Shown here: piece by piece, positions 49,284 through 57,513 of the stretch
Position numbering within the stretch: the first letter of the stretch is position 1
Layout: each line of letters opens with the position of its first letter
DNA from: JAMHZE01 sp964424715
GTDB lineage: Bacteria; Pseudomonadota; Alphaproteobacteria; Rickettsiales; UBA8987
Length of the DNA: 64,000 nucleotides
Reading direction: 5' to 3'
Assembly: GCA_964424715.1 (NCBI GenBank)
Contig: CAYRJW010000002.1
Coordinates: forward strand, 1-64,000
Program-made: the position numbers and the translations under genes
Notes under the pieces: generated by a model
Database searches by the model: none
What the model saw: only the letters and a program-made list of their open reading frames with translations
Told to the model about the DNA's origin: nothing

Positions 49284-51134
49284 ATGGTAAGATCAACCGA
49301 AAATGATATTGATGGTATCAGCGATAAAGGTGGCTCGCGTGAAGTGATCGCTACTGATGGTTCGCCGCTTTCATCCTCTGAAGCACTTGTTCCTCAGGCG
49401 CCGGAGGGGGAGCTTGATGCTGGCGAAAAATCTAAGGTTCGCGTTCCGCTCGGTCAGAAGCTCATAGAAAAAAATCTTATCACTAAAGATCAGCTGGAAA
49501 TAGCGCTGAAGATACAGCGCGAGACCAACCCGAATACAATGATAGGCCAGATACTTATCGAAATGGGGCTGGTCACTGAACATACCATCGCCGATATCCT
49601 CTCCGAGAATTCCGGTTTGAGGAAGTTCGATCTCAAGAAAAATATAATCGACCCTAACCTTACCAAACAGGTCCCGAAAGAGGTCGTCACCAGATACAAG
49701 GCAATGCCGGTATTGCTTGAGAACAGCGTTATCTACGTTGCCATGACAGATGTCTACAACGTCCTCGCGCTTGATCGTATCCGCCGTTATTTCCCCAAGC
49801 GCTACGATGTGCGCCCGGTCCACGCCAGCGAAAAAGATCTCAGCGATATAATCACCAACAATTATGAATTTGAACTTTCCATTGAAGGTATCCTGCGCGA
49901 GATGGAGGCTTTAAGTCAGGAAGACACCAAGGGTCTTGCCATCAGCGCAAACCAGAAAGATAGCTACGTTAACCCGACAGTAAGGCTTATCGATGCTATC
50001 CTGATAGATGCCATTCAGGCGGGCGCTTCCGATATCCACTTCGAGCCGGAAGAACAATTCATCCGCCTGCGCTATCGTTTGGATGGTGTATTGCGCCTTA
50101 TCCGTTCATTCCACAAAAGCTACTGGCCAGCAATCGTTGTGCGTATAAAAATCATCTCCGACATGAACATTGCCGAATCCCGCAATCCGCAGGATGGCCG
50201 TATCGTAATGAATGTGCTTGGCCGTGAGGTATCCTTCAGGGTAGCTGCGCAGCCTATCATTCACGGTGAGAACATAGTTCTGCGTATCCTTGATAAGCAG
50301 AAGGCATTGTTGCCTATGGAACAGCTCGGGTTTAGCGACTTTAACGTTAAATTACTTCAGAAGATGCTGAAACGTCCGGAAGGTATAATAATTGTTACCG
50401 GTCCTACGGGTTCGGGTAAATCCACCACGCTTTATTCCATCCTGAATTTCATCAACACCATGGATGTCAACATCATGACACTGGAAGACCCGGTGGAATA
50501 TTCCCTGCCGATAATCCGCCAGTCCAATGTGAAGGAAAATTCAGGGATGGATTTTGCATCCGGTGTTAAATCCATGTTGCGTCAGGATCCGGACATCATC
50601 TTCGTAGGCGAGGTGCGTGACGAAGAAACGGCTACTATGGCCGTGCGTGCTGCCATGACAGGTCACCAGGTATATACATCGCTGCACACTAACGATGCCA
50701 TCGGCGCGATAGCGCGTCTGGTGGATATTGGTGTAAGTCCGCGGATGCTTTCTGGTAATATAATAGGCATCATCGCACAAAGGCTTATCCGTAAATTATG
50801 CCCGCACTGCAAAAAACCGCATGAGGCGAATGATTTTGAATGTAAAGTGGCGGGGCTTGATACAAATAACCGTCCTACCGTTTACGAAAAAGGCGGATGT
50901 GAGAAATGTAATAATATCGGTTATAAAGGCCGTCTTGCGATATCAGAGATAATCATGGTAAATGAGGATATAGATGATCTTATATTCAAAGGTGCCAGCA
51001 AGATGGAGCTGCTGAACGCCGCTAAAAAAACTGACTTCAGGCCGATGACGGTTGATGCCATTGATAAATTCCTCAAAGGTGTCACTGATATAAATGAGGT
51101 TATGGATTCTGTCGATATGACAAAATATTTATAA
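49284..51134 (+). CDS. pilB: Type IV pilus / type II secretion assembly ATPase (PilB/GspE)
   Basis: The 616-residue ATPase has a disordered N terminus (1-50), an MshEN-type N-terminal domain (about 55-200, VPLGQKLIEKNLITKDQLEI), and the secretion ATPase core. The core shows Walker A GPTGSGKSTTLYS (about 373), the Asp box LEDPVEYSLP, Walker B DPDIIFVGEVRD (about 434) and the His box SLHTNDAIGAI. A tetracysteine zinc motif lies at CPHC (about 505) and CEKC (about 541). All catalytic elements are intact. It powers assembly of pilin or pseudopilin filaments at the inner membrane. It starts a five-gene operon with tight spacing. Confidence 0.93.
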   Translation: MVRSTENDIDGISDKGGSREVIATDGSPLSSSEALVPQAPEGELDAGEKSKVRVPLGQKLIEKNLITKDQLEIALKIQRETNPNTMIGQILIEMGLVTEHTIADILSENSGLRKFDLKKNIIDPNLTKQVPKEVVTRYKAMPVLLENSVIYVAMTDVYNVLALDRIRRYFPKRYDVRPVHASEKDLSDIITNNYEFELSIEGILREMEALSQEDTKGLAISANQKDSYVNPTVRLIDAILIDAIQAGASDIHFEPEEQFIRLRYRLDGVLRLIRSFHKSYWPAIVVRIKIISDMNIAESRNPQDGRIVMNVLGREVSFRVAAQPIIHGENIVLRILDKQKALLPMEQLGFSDFNVKLLQKMLKRPEGIIIVTGPTGSGKSTTLYSILNFINTMDVNIMTLEDPVEYSLPIIRQSNVKENSGMDFASGVKSMLRQDPDIIFVGEVRDEETATMAVRAAMTGHQVYTSLHTNDAIGAIARLVDIGVSPRMLSGNIIGIIAQRLIRKLCPHCKKPHEANDFECKVAGLDTNNRPTVYEKGGCEKCNNIGYKGRLAISEIIMVNEDIDDLIFKGASKMELLNAAKKTDFRPMTVDAIDKFLKGVTDINEVMDSVDMTKYL

Positions 51135-51151
51135 ATATTTCGTGAGAGATA

Positions 51152-52354
51152 ATGGTTCTATACAGTTACATTGCTTTAGATAACGAGGGCAAGAAAACAA
51201 AAGGCAAAATAAATGCTGCCAACCCGAATGATCTTGAATCAAAGGTGAAAGAACTTCGCTATGACCTTATCGATTATAAAATAACCGTTGCCAAAAAATC
51301 TACACTCCGCAGGTCTATCAAGCCAAAGGATATGGTAATGTTTTGCGTTCACATGGAGGAGCTGGACAGGGCCGGTGTGCCCATACTGGATTCTCTGGTG
51401 GATCTGCGCGATACCACCGAGAGCGGCAAGATACGCGACCTCCTGACCGACCTTGTAGAATTCATCAAGGGAGGAGATCAACTTTCGTCTGCCCTTACTA
51501 AAAGGAAAGATGCATTCGATGATCTTTTCTCAAGCCTTATTTCGGTAGGTGAGGAAACTGGTAATGTCGGTGATGCTTTCGGCCATCTTTCAAAGCACAT
51601 AAAATGGCAGAGCGAATTCCGCCGCAAGATAAAAAAAGCCATTTCATACCCGATAGTCCTGATACTGGTGATGCTTCTCATGGTCACCTTCATGATGTTG
51701 GGTGTGGTACCAAAACTGGTCGGCTTCCTTCAGGCTCAGGGTTTTGCATTGCCTTTCTCTACAAAACTTCTTATCGCCTGTTCAAAGTTCTTTGTAAGTT
51801 ACTGGTGGGCGGTATTTATCTTTGTGTTCGCCGCGCCGATAATCTTCATCATGGCCTATAAACGCTCTATCACGTTCAAGCGTCACATGGATAGGGTATT
51901 CCTTAAAATGCCTTTTATGGGTCAGTTGATATTAAAAATAAACCTTGCGCGGTTCTGTAAATTCTTCTCACTTACATTCACCAGCGGCCTCGGTGTTCTG
52001 GAATCGCTGGAAATAGCTAAGCGGGTGGTATCCAATCTGGTGATAAAAGATTCCGTCGATGAGATAATACTGGCTATAAGCAATGGCTCTACCATTACGG
52101 AAGCCATTTCCACCCAGAAAAGATTTCCTAGTCTCGTGGTAAGAATGTTCCGTGTCGGCGAAGAAAGTGCTAACATGGAAAGGGCTCTTGCGAATGTGAA
52201 TTTCTTTTTTGAGCGCGAGATAGATGATGCGATAGAAACTCTGGTTGGTGCGGTGCAGCCATTGTTGCTTGGTGTAATGGGTGGTATATTAACATGGATA
52301 ATCGCGGCGGTATTCGGGCCTATCTATGGTAGTTTTGGTAAAATGAAATTTTAA
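51152..52354 (+). CDS. pilC: Inner-membrane platform protein (PilC/GspF)
   Basis: The 400-residue protein has two tandem T2SSF domains (about residues 60-185 and 265-390) and three membrane segments (IVLILVMLLMVTFMMLGVVP, YWWAVFIFVFAAPIIFIMAY, and LLLGVMGGILTWIIAAVFGP). Motifs GVPILDSL, SVGEETGNVGDAF and RVGEESANMERAL are characteristic. It forms the membrane platform turned by the PilB-type ATPase and lies 17 bases after it. Confidence 0.93.
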   Translation: MVLYSYIALDNEGKKTKGKINAANPNDLESKVKELRYDLIDYKITVAKKSTLRRSIKPKDMVMFCVHMEELDRAGVPILDSLVDLRDTTESGKIRDLLTDLVEFIKGGDQLSSALTKRKDAFDDLFSSLISVGEETGNVGDAFGHLSKHIKWQSEFRRKIKKAISYPIVLILVMLLMVTFMMLGVVPKLVGFLQAQGFALPFSTKLLIACSKFFVSYWWAVFIFVFAAPIIFIMAYKRSITFKRHMDRVFLKMPFMGQLILKINLARFCKFFSLTFTSGLGVLESLEIAKRVVSNLVIKDSVDEIILAISNGSTITEAISTQKRFPSLVVRMFRVGEESANMERALANVNFFFEREIDDAIETLVGAVQPLLLGVMGGILTWIIAAVFGPIYGSFGKMKF

Positions 52355-52364
52355 TTAGTAAAGA

Positions 52365-53879
52365 ATGTTAAAGCAGGAAAAAAAATCTATAATTATCTCT
52401 CTGGGTGATGATGGCGCGATCATCGGCTATTACAGCGGCAACAAGCTACTGCGCCGTATGTTCGTAACCAGCCCGACCTCGTCTGATTTTGTTGATGCCC
52501 TTAAACAGTTCGGTAAGGCCACCATCTACATCCTTCTCGATACTATCGACCAGAACTATATATTTTCTAACATCCCAAGCGTTGGCAAGGGCAGCGTCAA
52601 TAAAATAATAAAAAGAAAGCTTGAAAGCGAGTTCGACCAGCATGATCTGAATTCCTATATTTTCCTGGGCAAGGAAAAAACCCCTACCAAGATAATGCTG
52701 CGCTATCTTTTCATTTCCATAAGGAATTCAAACCCATTTAAAGTGTGGGTGGAAGCAGTAAGCAACCTGCCGAATGATTTTGGGGGCATCTATCTTGTCC
52801 CGCTGGAATCTGAAGTGTTCATCAACAAATTAAGGCAAGCGACCCACGGCGATAAGAAGACTACGCCTGATGAATGGGAGATACTTGTATCATATAACCG
52901 TGTTGGCGGGCTGCGTCAGGTGGTTCTTAAGAACGGGCGGTTGATATTCACCCGTATCTCGCAGGCGGTAAGCCTGCAAACACCTGATGCGGTCGGTAAA
53001 AGCGCCAGCCAGGAATCTGCCAATACGCTTGAATATATCCGCCGTATAGGTTTTTATGATCAGAATATTTCTATATATATAGTATCTTCCAAAGAATCAT
53101 CTAACTTCATCGATATTCCGGGAGTTAAGACCAAGGATATCTACCATTATTCCCCATATGAACTGTCGCAGAAACTCGGCATAGAGCAATCCGCTCAGGA
53201 AAGTGATAAATTCGGCGATGTTGTCTTTGCCACCAGCTTTATAAGCGGCGACAAGAAAATATTAAAAGTAGCCACACCTTACATGAAGCAGGCGCAGAGC
53301 CTTGTTTCTGCATCAAAACTCCTTACGGCCATCAGTGCCGGGCTCATGGCGTTATTTGCCATAGGTTCGCTTTATATGTTGATAAGCGGCTATATAAAAA
53401 CCGATGATATAAAAGATTCCGATGCAAAAATAAAGGTTAAGCTTATAGAGTTTGAGGGCCTGAAAAGCTTTGAGAAAGAATATGGGATCAAGCCTGAAAA
53501 TCTTAAGGATGCAGTAAAATTCAAGGAACTTTTTTCTAATAAGGATAAAAAATATTTTGATATAATAAAAAAATATAAGGAGGTCGATGTTTTCTCCAAA
53601 AATATAAAGTCCGTCAGTTTCATGCTGACTGACAAAGGCAAAGCTAACATCAACATCGCCGTAGTGTTCGACCTGAGCGAAGAGCTCAGTTATAGCGATA
53701 TACTCGGTAAGTTTGAGCAATATAAGGTCACTATCATAGGTGCATTTATTGGATACACCGTATCATTCAATGGCCTTCCTAGCGAAAGCGGTATAAAGGT
53801 CGATCTTGAAAATACAGATAGCAACAAGGAAAGTATAAAAGAGATCATGGTCTCGATAAGCGATAAGGATCAAAGGTGA
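52365..53879 (+). CDS. PilM/GspL-like protein fused to a PilN-like domain
   Basis: The 504-residue product has an N-terminal cytoplasmic domain (1-320) with weak actin-like features (SIIISLGDDGAIIGYYSGNK; WEILVSYNRVGGLRQVVLKN with GRLIFTRISQ). One membrane helix follows (TAISAGLMALFAIGSLYMLI, about 322-345), then a periplasmic segment of about 155 residues with coiled coil and a ferredoxin-like tail. That is the layout of PilM joined to PilN, or of GspL. Position directly after PilC and before a PilO-like gene supports this. Sequence similarity to known PilM or GspL is low, so the call rests on architecture and gene order. Confidence 0.65.
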   Translation: MLKQEKKSIIISLGDDGAIIGYYSGNKLLRRMFVTSPTSSDFVDALKQFGKATIYILLDTIDQNYIFSNIPSVGKGSVNKIIKRKLESEFDQHDLNSYIFLGKEKTPTKIMLRYLFISIRNSNPFKVWVEAVSNLPNDFGGIYLVPLESEVFINKLRQATHGDKKTTPDEWEILVSYNRVGGLRQVVLKNGRLIFTRISQAVSLQTPDAVGKSASQESANTLEYIRRIGFYDQNISIYIVSSKESSNFIDIPGVKTKDIYHYSPYELSQKLGIEQSAQESDKFGDVVFATSFISGDKKILKVATPYMKQAQSLVSASKLLTAISAGLMALFAIGSLYMLISGYIKTDDIKDSDAKIKVKLIEFEGLKSFEKEYGIKPENLKDAVKFKELFSNKDKKYFDIIKKYKEVDVFSKNIKSVSFMLTDKGKANINIAVVFDLSEELSYSDILGKFEQYKVTIIGAFIGYTVSFNGLPSESGIKVDLENTDSNKESIKEIMVSISDKDQR

Positions 53880-54565
53880 AAATAGAGCTTATAAAAAAAC
53901 AGTTACAGTTAAAGGCCCTAAAGTTCCTGCCGGTGGTCGTGGTGCTGTTCGTTATTTTTATGGTCTCATATAATTACGCCTCATCCAATAAGGAAAAGAT
54001 AACCGCCAATGAAAATAAAATAAGGGGCCTTAATGCGCAGATAGAGCAGAGCAGGTCTGATTATGGTCAGTCAGAAAAACTTTTGAGCGAATATCTGATG
54101 ATAAAAAAAGACAAGATGCCAACCCCGAGTGGCTATGCCGTAGGCCGTGACCGTTTAAAAGTACTATTGCCTGTGATACAGGAAATGAAGGGTCGTTATT
54201 TCTTTAAAAAACTCAATTTCTCTCTCTCGGAAATAAAAAAAGGTATCGCGCCTGGGGTGGTGAAGTTTGATATGTACCAGAACACTATCTCCATCGATTT
54301 CGCCGGTGCAACGGATGAATTCGTATTATCCATGATAAACGATCTGAAGATATTACTTCCCGGCTATCTTAATGTTAGCGCATTAACCCTAGTAAGGGAG
54401 TTGGATATAAACCAGGAAACTACAAATGGTTACCTTCCGGAGAACGGCTCCGCCATTGTAACTGGTTCTGTTGAGCTGGAATGGACGACCCTTGGCATGA
54501 GGGATGCCGTAATTGCTCCAGGTATTCCTGCCGTTCCTGCTGCGGTAAAACCTAACGGTATATAA
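53876..54565 (+). CDS. PilO/GspM-like assembly protein
   Basis: The 229-residue protein has a short cytoplasmic tail, one membrane helix (FLPVVVVLFVIFMVSYNYA, about 17-35), a coiled coil (ANENKIRGLNAQIEQSRSDY) and a periplasmic alpha/beta domain, the PilO/GspM plan. The start is a GTG overlapping the upstream stop (GTGA), so translation is coupled. The C terminus is Pro/Ala-rich (APGIPAVPAAVKP). The call is by architecture and context. Confidence 0.65.
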   Translation: MKIELIKKQLQLKALKFLPVVVVLFVIFMVSYNYASSNKEKITANENKIRGLNAQIEQSRSDYGQSEKLLSEYLMIKKDKMPTPSGYAVGRDRLKVLLPVIQEMKGRYFFKKLNFSLSEIKKGIAPGVVKFDMYQNTISIDFAGATDEFVLSMINDLKILLPGYLNVSALTLVRELDINQETTNGYLPENGSAIVTGSVELEWTTLGMRDAVIAPGIPAVPAAVKPNGI

Positions 54566-54580
54566 AAAATAGATGACCAG

Positions 54581-55579
54581 ATGAAATATTTTCTTACATT
54601 GATCTTATTCTTCTTCTCACTGGCTTCCATGGCGCAGGAGACTATTCCTTCTGTAACGGAAGATGAGGGTTTTATAGGTTTTGACGAAGATTATCCTGCA
54701 CCTGTATCACCTCCGCAGGTACAGCCTCAAATGGTGCCGCAGCCACAATTACCGCCTCAGGAAGTAAAGACAGAGATGCCTGAACCGAAAAATGAAATAA
54801 AGCCAGAGATACCTCCGATGCAGCCGGCACAAGTGGCTCCGCTGGCCGTAGCTCCTGTGCAACCACCACTTACCGGTGGAAGGGAGCCGTTTGATGGCAA
54901 TAATTACGATACCCTGAACCTTGATTTCCGCTCGCTTTTCTTTACCTCAGAGCAGACCGATATGTTCTATAATAAGCTGAAAAAATTCCGCCAGACCGGT
55001 ATTATCCAGCAGCCGGGCTATAAGCTCACGCAGGATGCATCAGGTAAGCCGGGGGTAATGGAAAAGCCATTCGTATATAAATCCTTTTATCTCGGTTCAA
55101 TATTATTTTCTGACAATAATGACTGGACCATCTGGATGAATGGACAGAGGCTAAGGAAAGAGAGCAACCAGTCTGAGGTTGAAGTTATCGAGATCAATAG
55201 AAATGCAGGAACATTTCTGTTCAGCTCTGAAAATATAGATCAGTACATTAAAGACTATGGAGATGTAAAACAGATAAAAAAATCTGATCTAGATGAAGGT
55301 TGGAGCCGTGTTTCTGACGATGGCAACATTAAACTTTCTACCACTAAAGGTTTGGTGCAGTTCAAACTGAAGAATAACCAGTCATTCATTCTCAGCGAAC
55401 TAAGGATAATAGAAGGAAAATACATTGCGCCTGCTGTTGACACCTCTGTGCCTGAAATATCCCTTCCGGAAGAGACCTCTCCACCGGTGACCAGCCCATA
55501 TGATGATAACACTAAAAATGATCTTGATTCCCTCGCTCCGCAAGCTGGCATGGAGATAGAGGTTTATTCCGCAGAGTAG
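54581..55579 (+). CDS. Exported proline-rich protein, PilP/GspB/MshK-like
   Basis: The 332-residue protein has a signal peptide (YFLTLILFFFSLASMAQ), a proline- and glutamine-rich linker (about 40-105), and a C-terminal domain containing YLGSILFSDNNDWTIWMNGQ followed by acidic beta strands. This strand pattern (L-S-x-I-L-x, W-x-x-W-x-N-G) resembles the C-terminal domain of GspB/PilP/MshK-like proteins that link the inner-membrane complex to the secretin. A further Pro/Ser/Thr-rich tail follows. It is the last gene of the operon; no secretin or prepilin peptidase follows. Confidence 0.6.
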   Translation: MKYFLTLILFFFSLASMAQETIPSVTEDEGFIGFDEDYPAPVSPPQVQPQMVPQPQLPPQEVKTEMPEPKNEIKPEIPPMQPAQVAPLAVAPVQPPLTGGREPFDGNNYDTLNLDFRSLFFTSEQTDMFYNKLKKFRQTGIIQQPGYKLTQDASGKPGVMEKPFVYKSFYLGSILFSDNNDWTIWMNGQRLRKESNQSEVEVIEINRNAGTFLFSSENIDQYIKDYGDVKQIKKSDLDEGWSRVSDDGNIKLSTTKGLVQFKLKNNQSFILSELRIIEGKYIAPAVDTSVPEISLPEETSPPVTSPYDDNTKNDLDSLAPQAGMEIEVYSAE

Positions 55580-55598
55580 CCGTAATATCTGTTATAAT

Positions 55599-56345
55599 TT
55601 ATTCTTCGAGAAATTTTCCGCCCAGTTCAACGACCATTGCTTCTATCTTCTTCGCTGTACTGTTAACGGCGTCCTTGTCAGTGGAGCGCACCACCAGGCT
55701 TACTGCATATTTCCCCTTATACACATATGGATAGCTTCCAATATCAGTGTCCATATTATCATTCTGTATCTCAGTGAGTTTTGCGGCAAGGTTACCTTCC
55801 ACAAGGTCGCAATAGATGGTCTTTGAATGTATCTTCCGGCCCTTTTGTAATGACTGGCTGGCGTAATCGAACATCACCTGCATTATGCTTGGTATTCCTG
55901 CCAGCACGAAAACATTTTCGATCTTGCAGCCGGGGGCGGCGGTGAGGGGGTTTTCTACCAGTTCCGCGCCTGCCGGGAATTTAGCCATGCGAAGTCTTGC
56001 ATCATTCAGATCAGAACCGCGTTCCCTGTAATATTCTTCCAGCTTGGCGCGGGCGAGGGGGTGTTCTTCCACCGGAACGCCGAACGCTTTTGCGACAGCC
56101 TCAACCGTTATATCATCGTGGGTGGGACCGATACCGCCGGTGGTGAATACATAGTCATGTTTTTTACGCAATTCATTAAGCGCAGAAACGATCTCGTCCT
56201 GAATATCTCTTACAACGCGGGCCTCAACAAAAGTTATACCCATGCCAGCCAGTTTCTTGGCGATGTAATTGAGATTCTTATCACTGGTTTTTCCGGAGAG
56301 TATCTCGTTCCCGATAACCAAAAGACTTGCAGTTTTATTTTTCAT
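55599..56345 (-). CDS. cinA: CinA-family protein, N-terminal molybdopterin-binding domain only
   Basis: The 248-residue protein has the MoaB/MogA-like COG1058 domain: SLLVIGNEILSGKTSDKNLN and FTTGGIGPTHDDITVEAVAK, with ENVFVLAGIPSIMQVMFDY. The C-terminal NMN amidohydrolase domain of full-length CinA is absent, as is common when the two parts are separate genes. In this family the domain is linked to pyrophosphatase activity. It ends 20 bases from the convergent pilus-like operon. Confidence 0.9.
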   Translation of the reverse strand: MKNKTASLLVIGNEILSGKTSDKNLNYIAKKLAGMGITFVEARVVRDIQDEIVSALNELRKKHDYVFTTGGIGPTHDDITVEAVAKAFGVPVEEHPLARAKLEEYYRERGSDLNDARLRMAKFPAGAELVENPLTAAPGCKIENVFVLAGIPSIMQVMFDYASQSLQKGRKIHSKTIYCDLVEGNLAAKLTEIQNDNMDTDIGSYPYVYKGKYAVSLVVRSTDKDAVNSTAKKIEAMVVELGGKFLEE

Positions 56346-56391
56346 AGGTCAAAATTTCCATAAGTCTGATACTACACAAAATAAGGACCTT

Positions 56392-56736
56392 ATGCAACCC
56401 ATCTTAATCCCATTCACCACCATAGGGCTTTTAACGCTATCAAATATATTCATGACCTTTGCTTGGTACGGGCATCTGAAATATAAATCCTCACCTCTTC
56501 TTCTGGTGATATTTATAAGCTGGGGGATAGCCTTCTTTGAGTATTGCCTGCAGGTTCCCGCCAACAGGATGGGCCACGGCTATTTCACCGCCGCCCAGTT
56601 AAAGACCATACAGGAGATAATAACCCTGATAGTTTTTTCATTATTTTCCATTTTCTATCTGAATGAACCGCTTAAATGGAATTATTTTGTTGGATTTATC
56701 TTTTTGATAATAGGTGCTTATTTTATATTTATGTGA
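56392..56736 (+). CDS. DUF486 small membrane protein (EamA/DMT-like)
   Basis: The 114-residue protein has four membrane helices and the DUF486 signatures SNIFMTFAWYGHLK, SWGIAFFEYCLQVPANRMG and FSIFYLNEPLKWNYFVGF. The start at 56392 has an AAGGA site 5 bases upstream; 41 in-frame upstream codons overlap the divergent cinA start and are not part of the family. The function of DUF486 is unknown; the fold is close to small multidrug-resistance transporters. Confidence 0.88.
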   Translation: MQPILIPFTTIGLLTLSNIFMTFAWYGHLKYKSSPLLLVIFISWGIAFFEYCLQVPANRMGHGYFTAAQLKTIQEIITLIVFSLFSIFYLNEPLKWNYFVGFIFLIIGAYFIFM

Positions 56737-56757
56737 ACTGCTGGTCCTTAACAATAT

Positions 56758-56810
56758 AATTCCTATTGACATACTAGAGATTAATCTCTATAAACTCACT
56801 AGGAATTAAT
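56758..56810 (+). promoter_or_regulatory. Promoter and probable Rrf2 operator of the sulfur island
   Basis: A consensus sigma70-type promoter, TTGACA (56766-56771), 17-base spacer, TATAAA (56789-56794), surrounds a perfect 16-base palindrome TAGAGATTAATCTCTA (56775-56790). A related half, CTAGGAATTAAT (56799-56810), repeats CTAGAGATTAAT (56774-56785) 25 bases downstream. AATTCCTA (56758-56765) and TAGGAATT (56800-56807) form an outer inverted repeat. A dyad between -35 and -10 is a typical repressor site; the regulator gene begins 30 bases later. Confidence 0.8.
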
Positions 56811-56840
56811 GAAACTGACCTAAAAACAGGAAGGATTATT

Positions 56841-57257
56841 ATGTTATCAATGAAAGCCAAATACGCGATCAGGGCATTAAGCGTTCTTGCCCGGAACGAG
56901 AAGAAAACGCTTTCGATAAAAGATATCGCTGAGGAAGCAGAAGTGCCTCAGAAATTCCTNNNNNNNNNNCTGGAAAGTATTTTGCTTGAGCTGAAGCATC
57001 ACGGGCTTGTTGATAGCAAGCGCGGTATCTTCGGTGGATATTTTCTGAGCAAGCCTGCGAAGCAGATAAGTGTGGGGAATATAATCAGGTATATAGATGG
57101 CCCGCTGGCGCCAATTAGATGTGCAAGCGTTACCGCCTATAAAAAATGCGATGACTGTCCGAACGAGAAAAAATGCATGCTCCATCATGTTATGGTGGAT
57201 GTGCGTAACGCTATGGCGGATGTTCTCGATAACAAGACAATAAAAGATATGATTTAG
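56841..57257 (+). CDS. Rrf2-family transcriptional regulator with cysteine cluster
   Basis: The product is about 138 residues as written and a few fewer in reality. The winged-helix start MLSMKAKYAIRALSVLARNE then IKDIAEEAEVPQKF and LESILLELKHHGLVDSKRG defines the Rrf2 family (IscR, RirA, CymR). Four cysteines (RCASVTAYKKCDDCPNEKKC, about residues 93-112) are positioned to hold an Fe-S cluster. The 10-N gap splits the recognition region. Location before yezD and sulfate transport genes points to a sulfur-responsive role like CymR. Autoregulation is likely from the palindrome in its promoter. Confidence 0.9.
   Translation: MLSMKAKYAIRALSVLARNEKKTLSIKDIAEEAEVPQKFXXXXLESILLELKHHGLVDSKRGIFGGYFLSKPAKQISVGNIIRYIDGPLAPIRCASVTAYKKCDDCPNEKKCMLHHVMVDVRNAMADVLDNKTIKDMI
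56960..56969. other. Assembly gap (10 N), probably spurious, in the Rrf2 gene
   Basis: The flanks read TTCCT before and CTGGAAAG after the gap. Joining them on the shared CT gives KFLESILLEL, which matches the conserved Rrf2 stretch without any missing residue. The gap therefore most likely contains no real sequence. Confidence 0.75.
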
Positions 57258-57265
57258 GAGATAAA

Positions 57266-57439
57266 ATGGTAAATATAAACACAGAGATACAAGCAAAAGA
57301 TGGCGGTCAGAAGCTATCCCTCATCAATTTTATAGATTTTACGATAAAAGAAATGAAATATGGTGAGATTCAGCTGGTCATTCACGATGAAAAGGTCGTT
57401 GAGATCAAGAAGACCGAGAAATTCCGTTTCCTCACTTAA
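57266..57439 (+). CDS. yezD: YezD family (DUF2292) small protein
   Basis: This 57-residue protein contains the DUF2292 pattern LINFIDFTIKEMKYGEIQLV then IHDEKVVEIKKTEKFRF: a helix, the KYGEIQLVIHD strand pair and the terminal EKFRF. Family members are usually found beside sulfate and cysteine genes and are induced by sulfur limitation; their biochemical function is unknown. Its TAGGAG ribosome binding site overlaps the stop codon of the Rrf2 gene 8 bases upstream, so the two are one transcript. Confidence 0.85.
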   Translation: MVNINTEIQAKDGGQKLSLINFIDFTIKEMKYGEIQLVIHDEKVVEIKKTEKFRFLT

Positions 57440-57513
57440 GGAATGGATACTAACACCTACCGGACCACCGGAGGCAACTTTTAAAACTTATAAAATAAAT
57501 TAAGGAAATTGCC

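Noticed and set aside
57440..57513. SAM or other riboswitch before the porin gene
   Set aside because: The leader is 74 bases, with one short CCGG hairpin and none of the conserved riboswitch cores I know.
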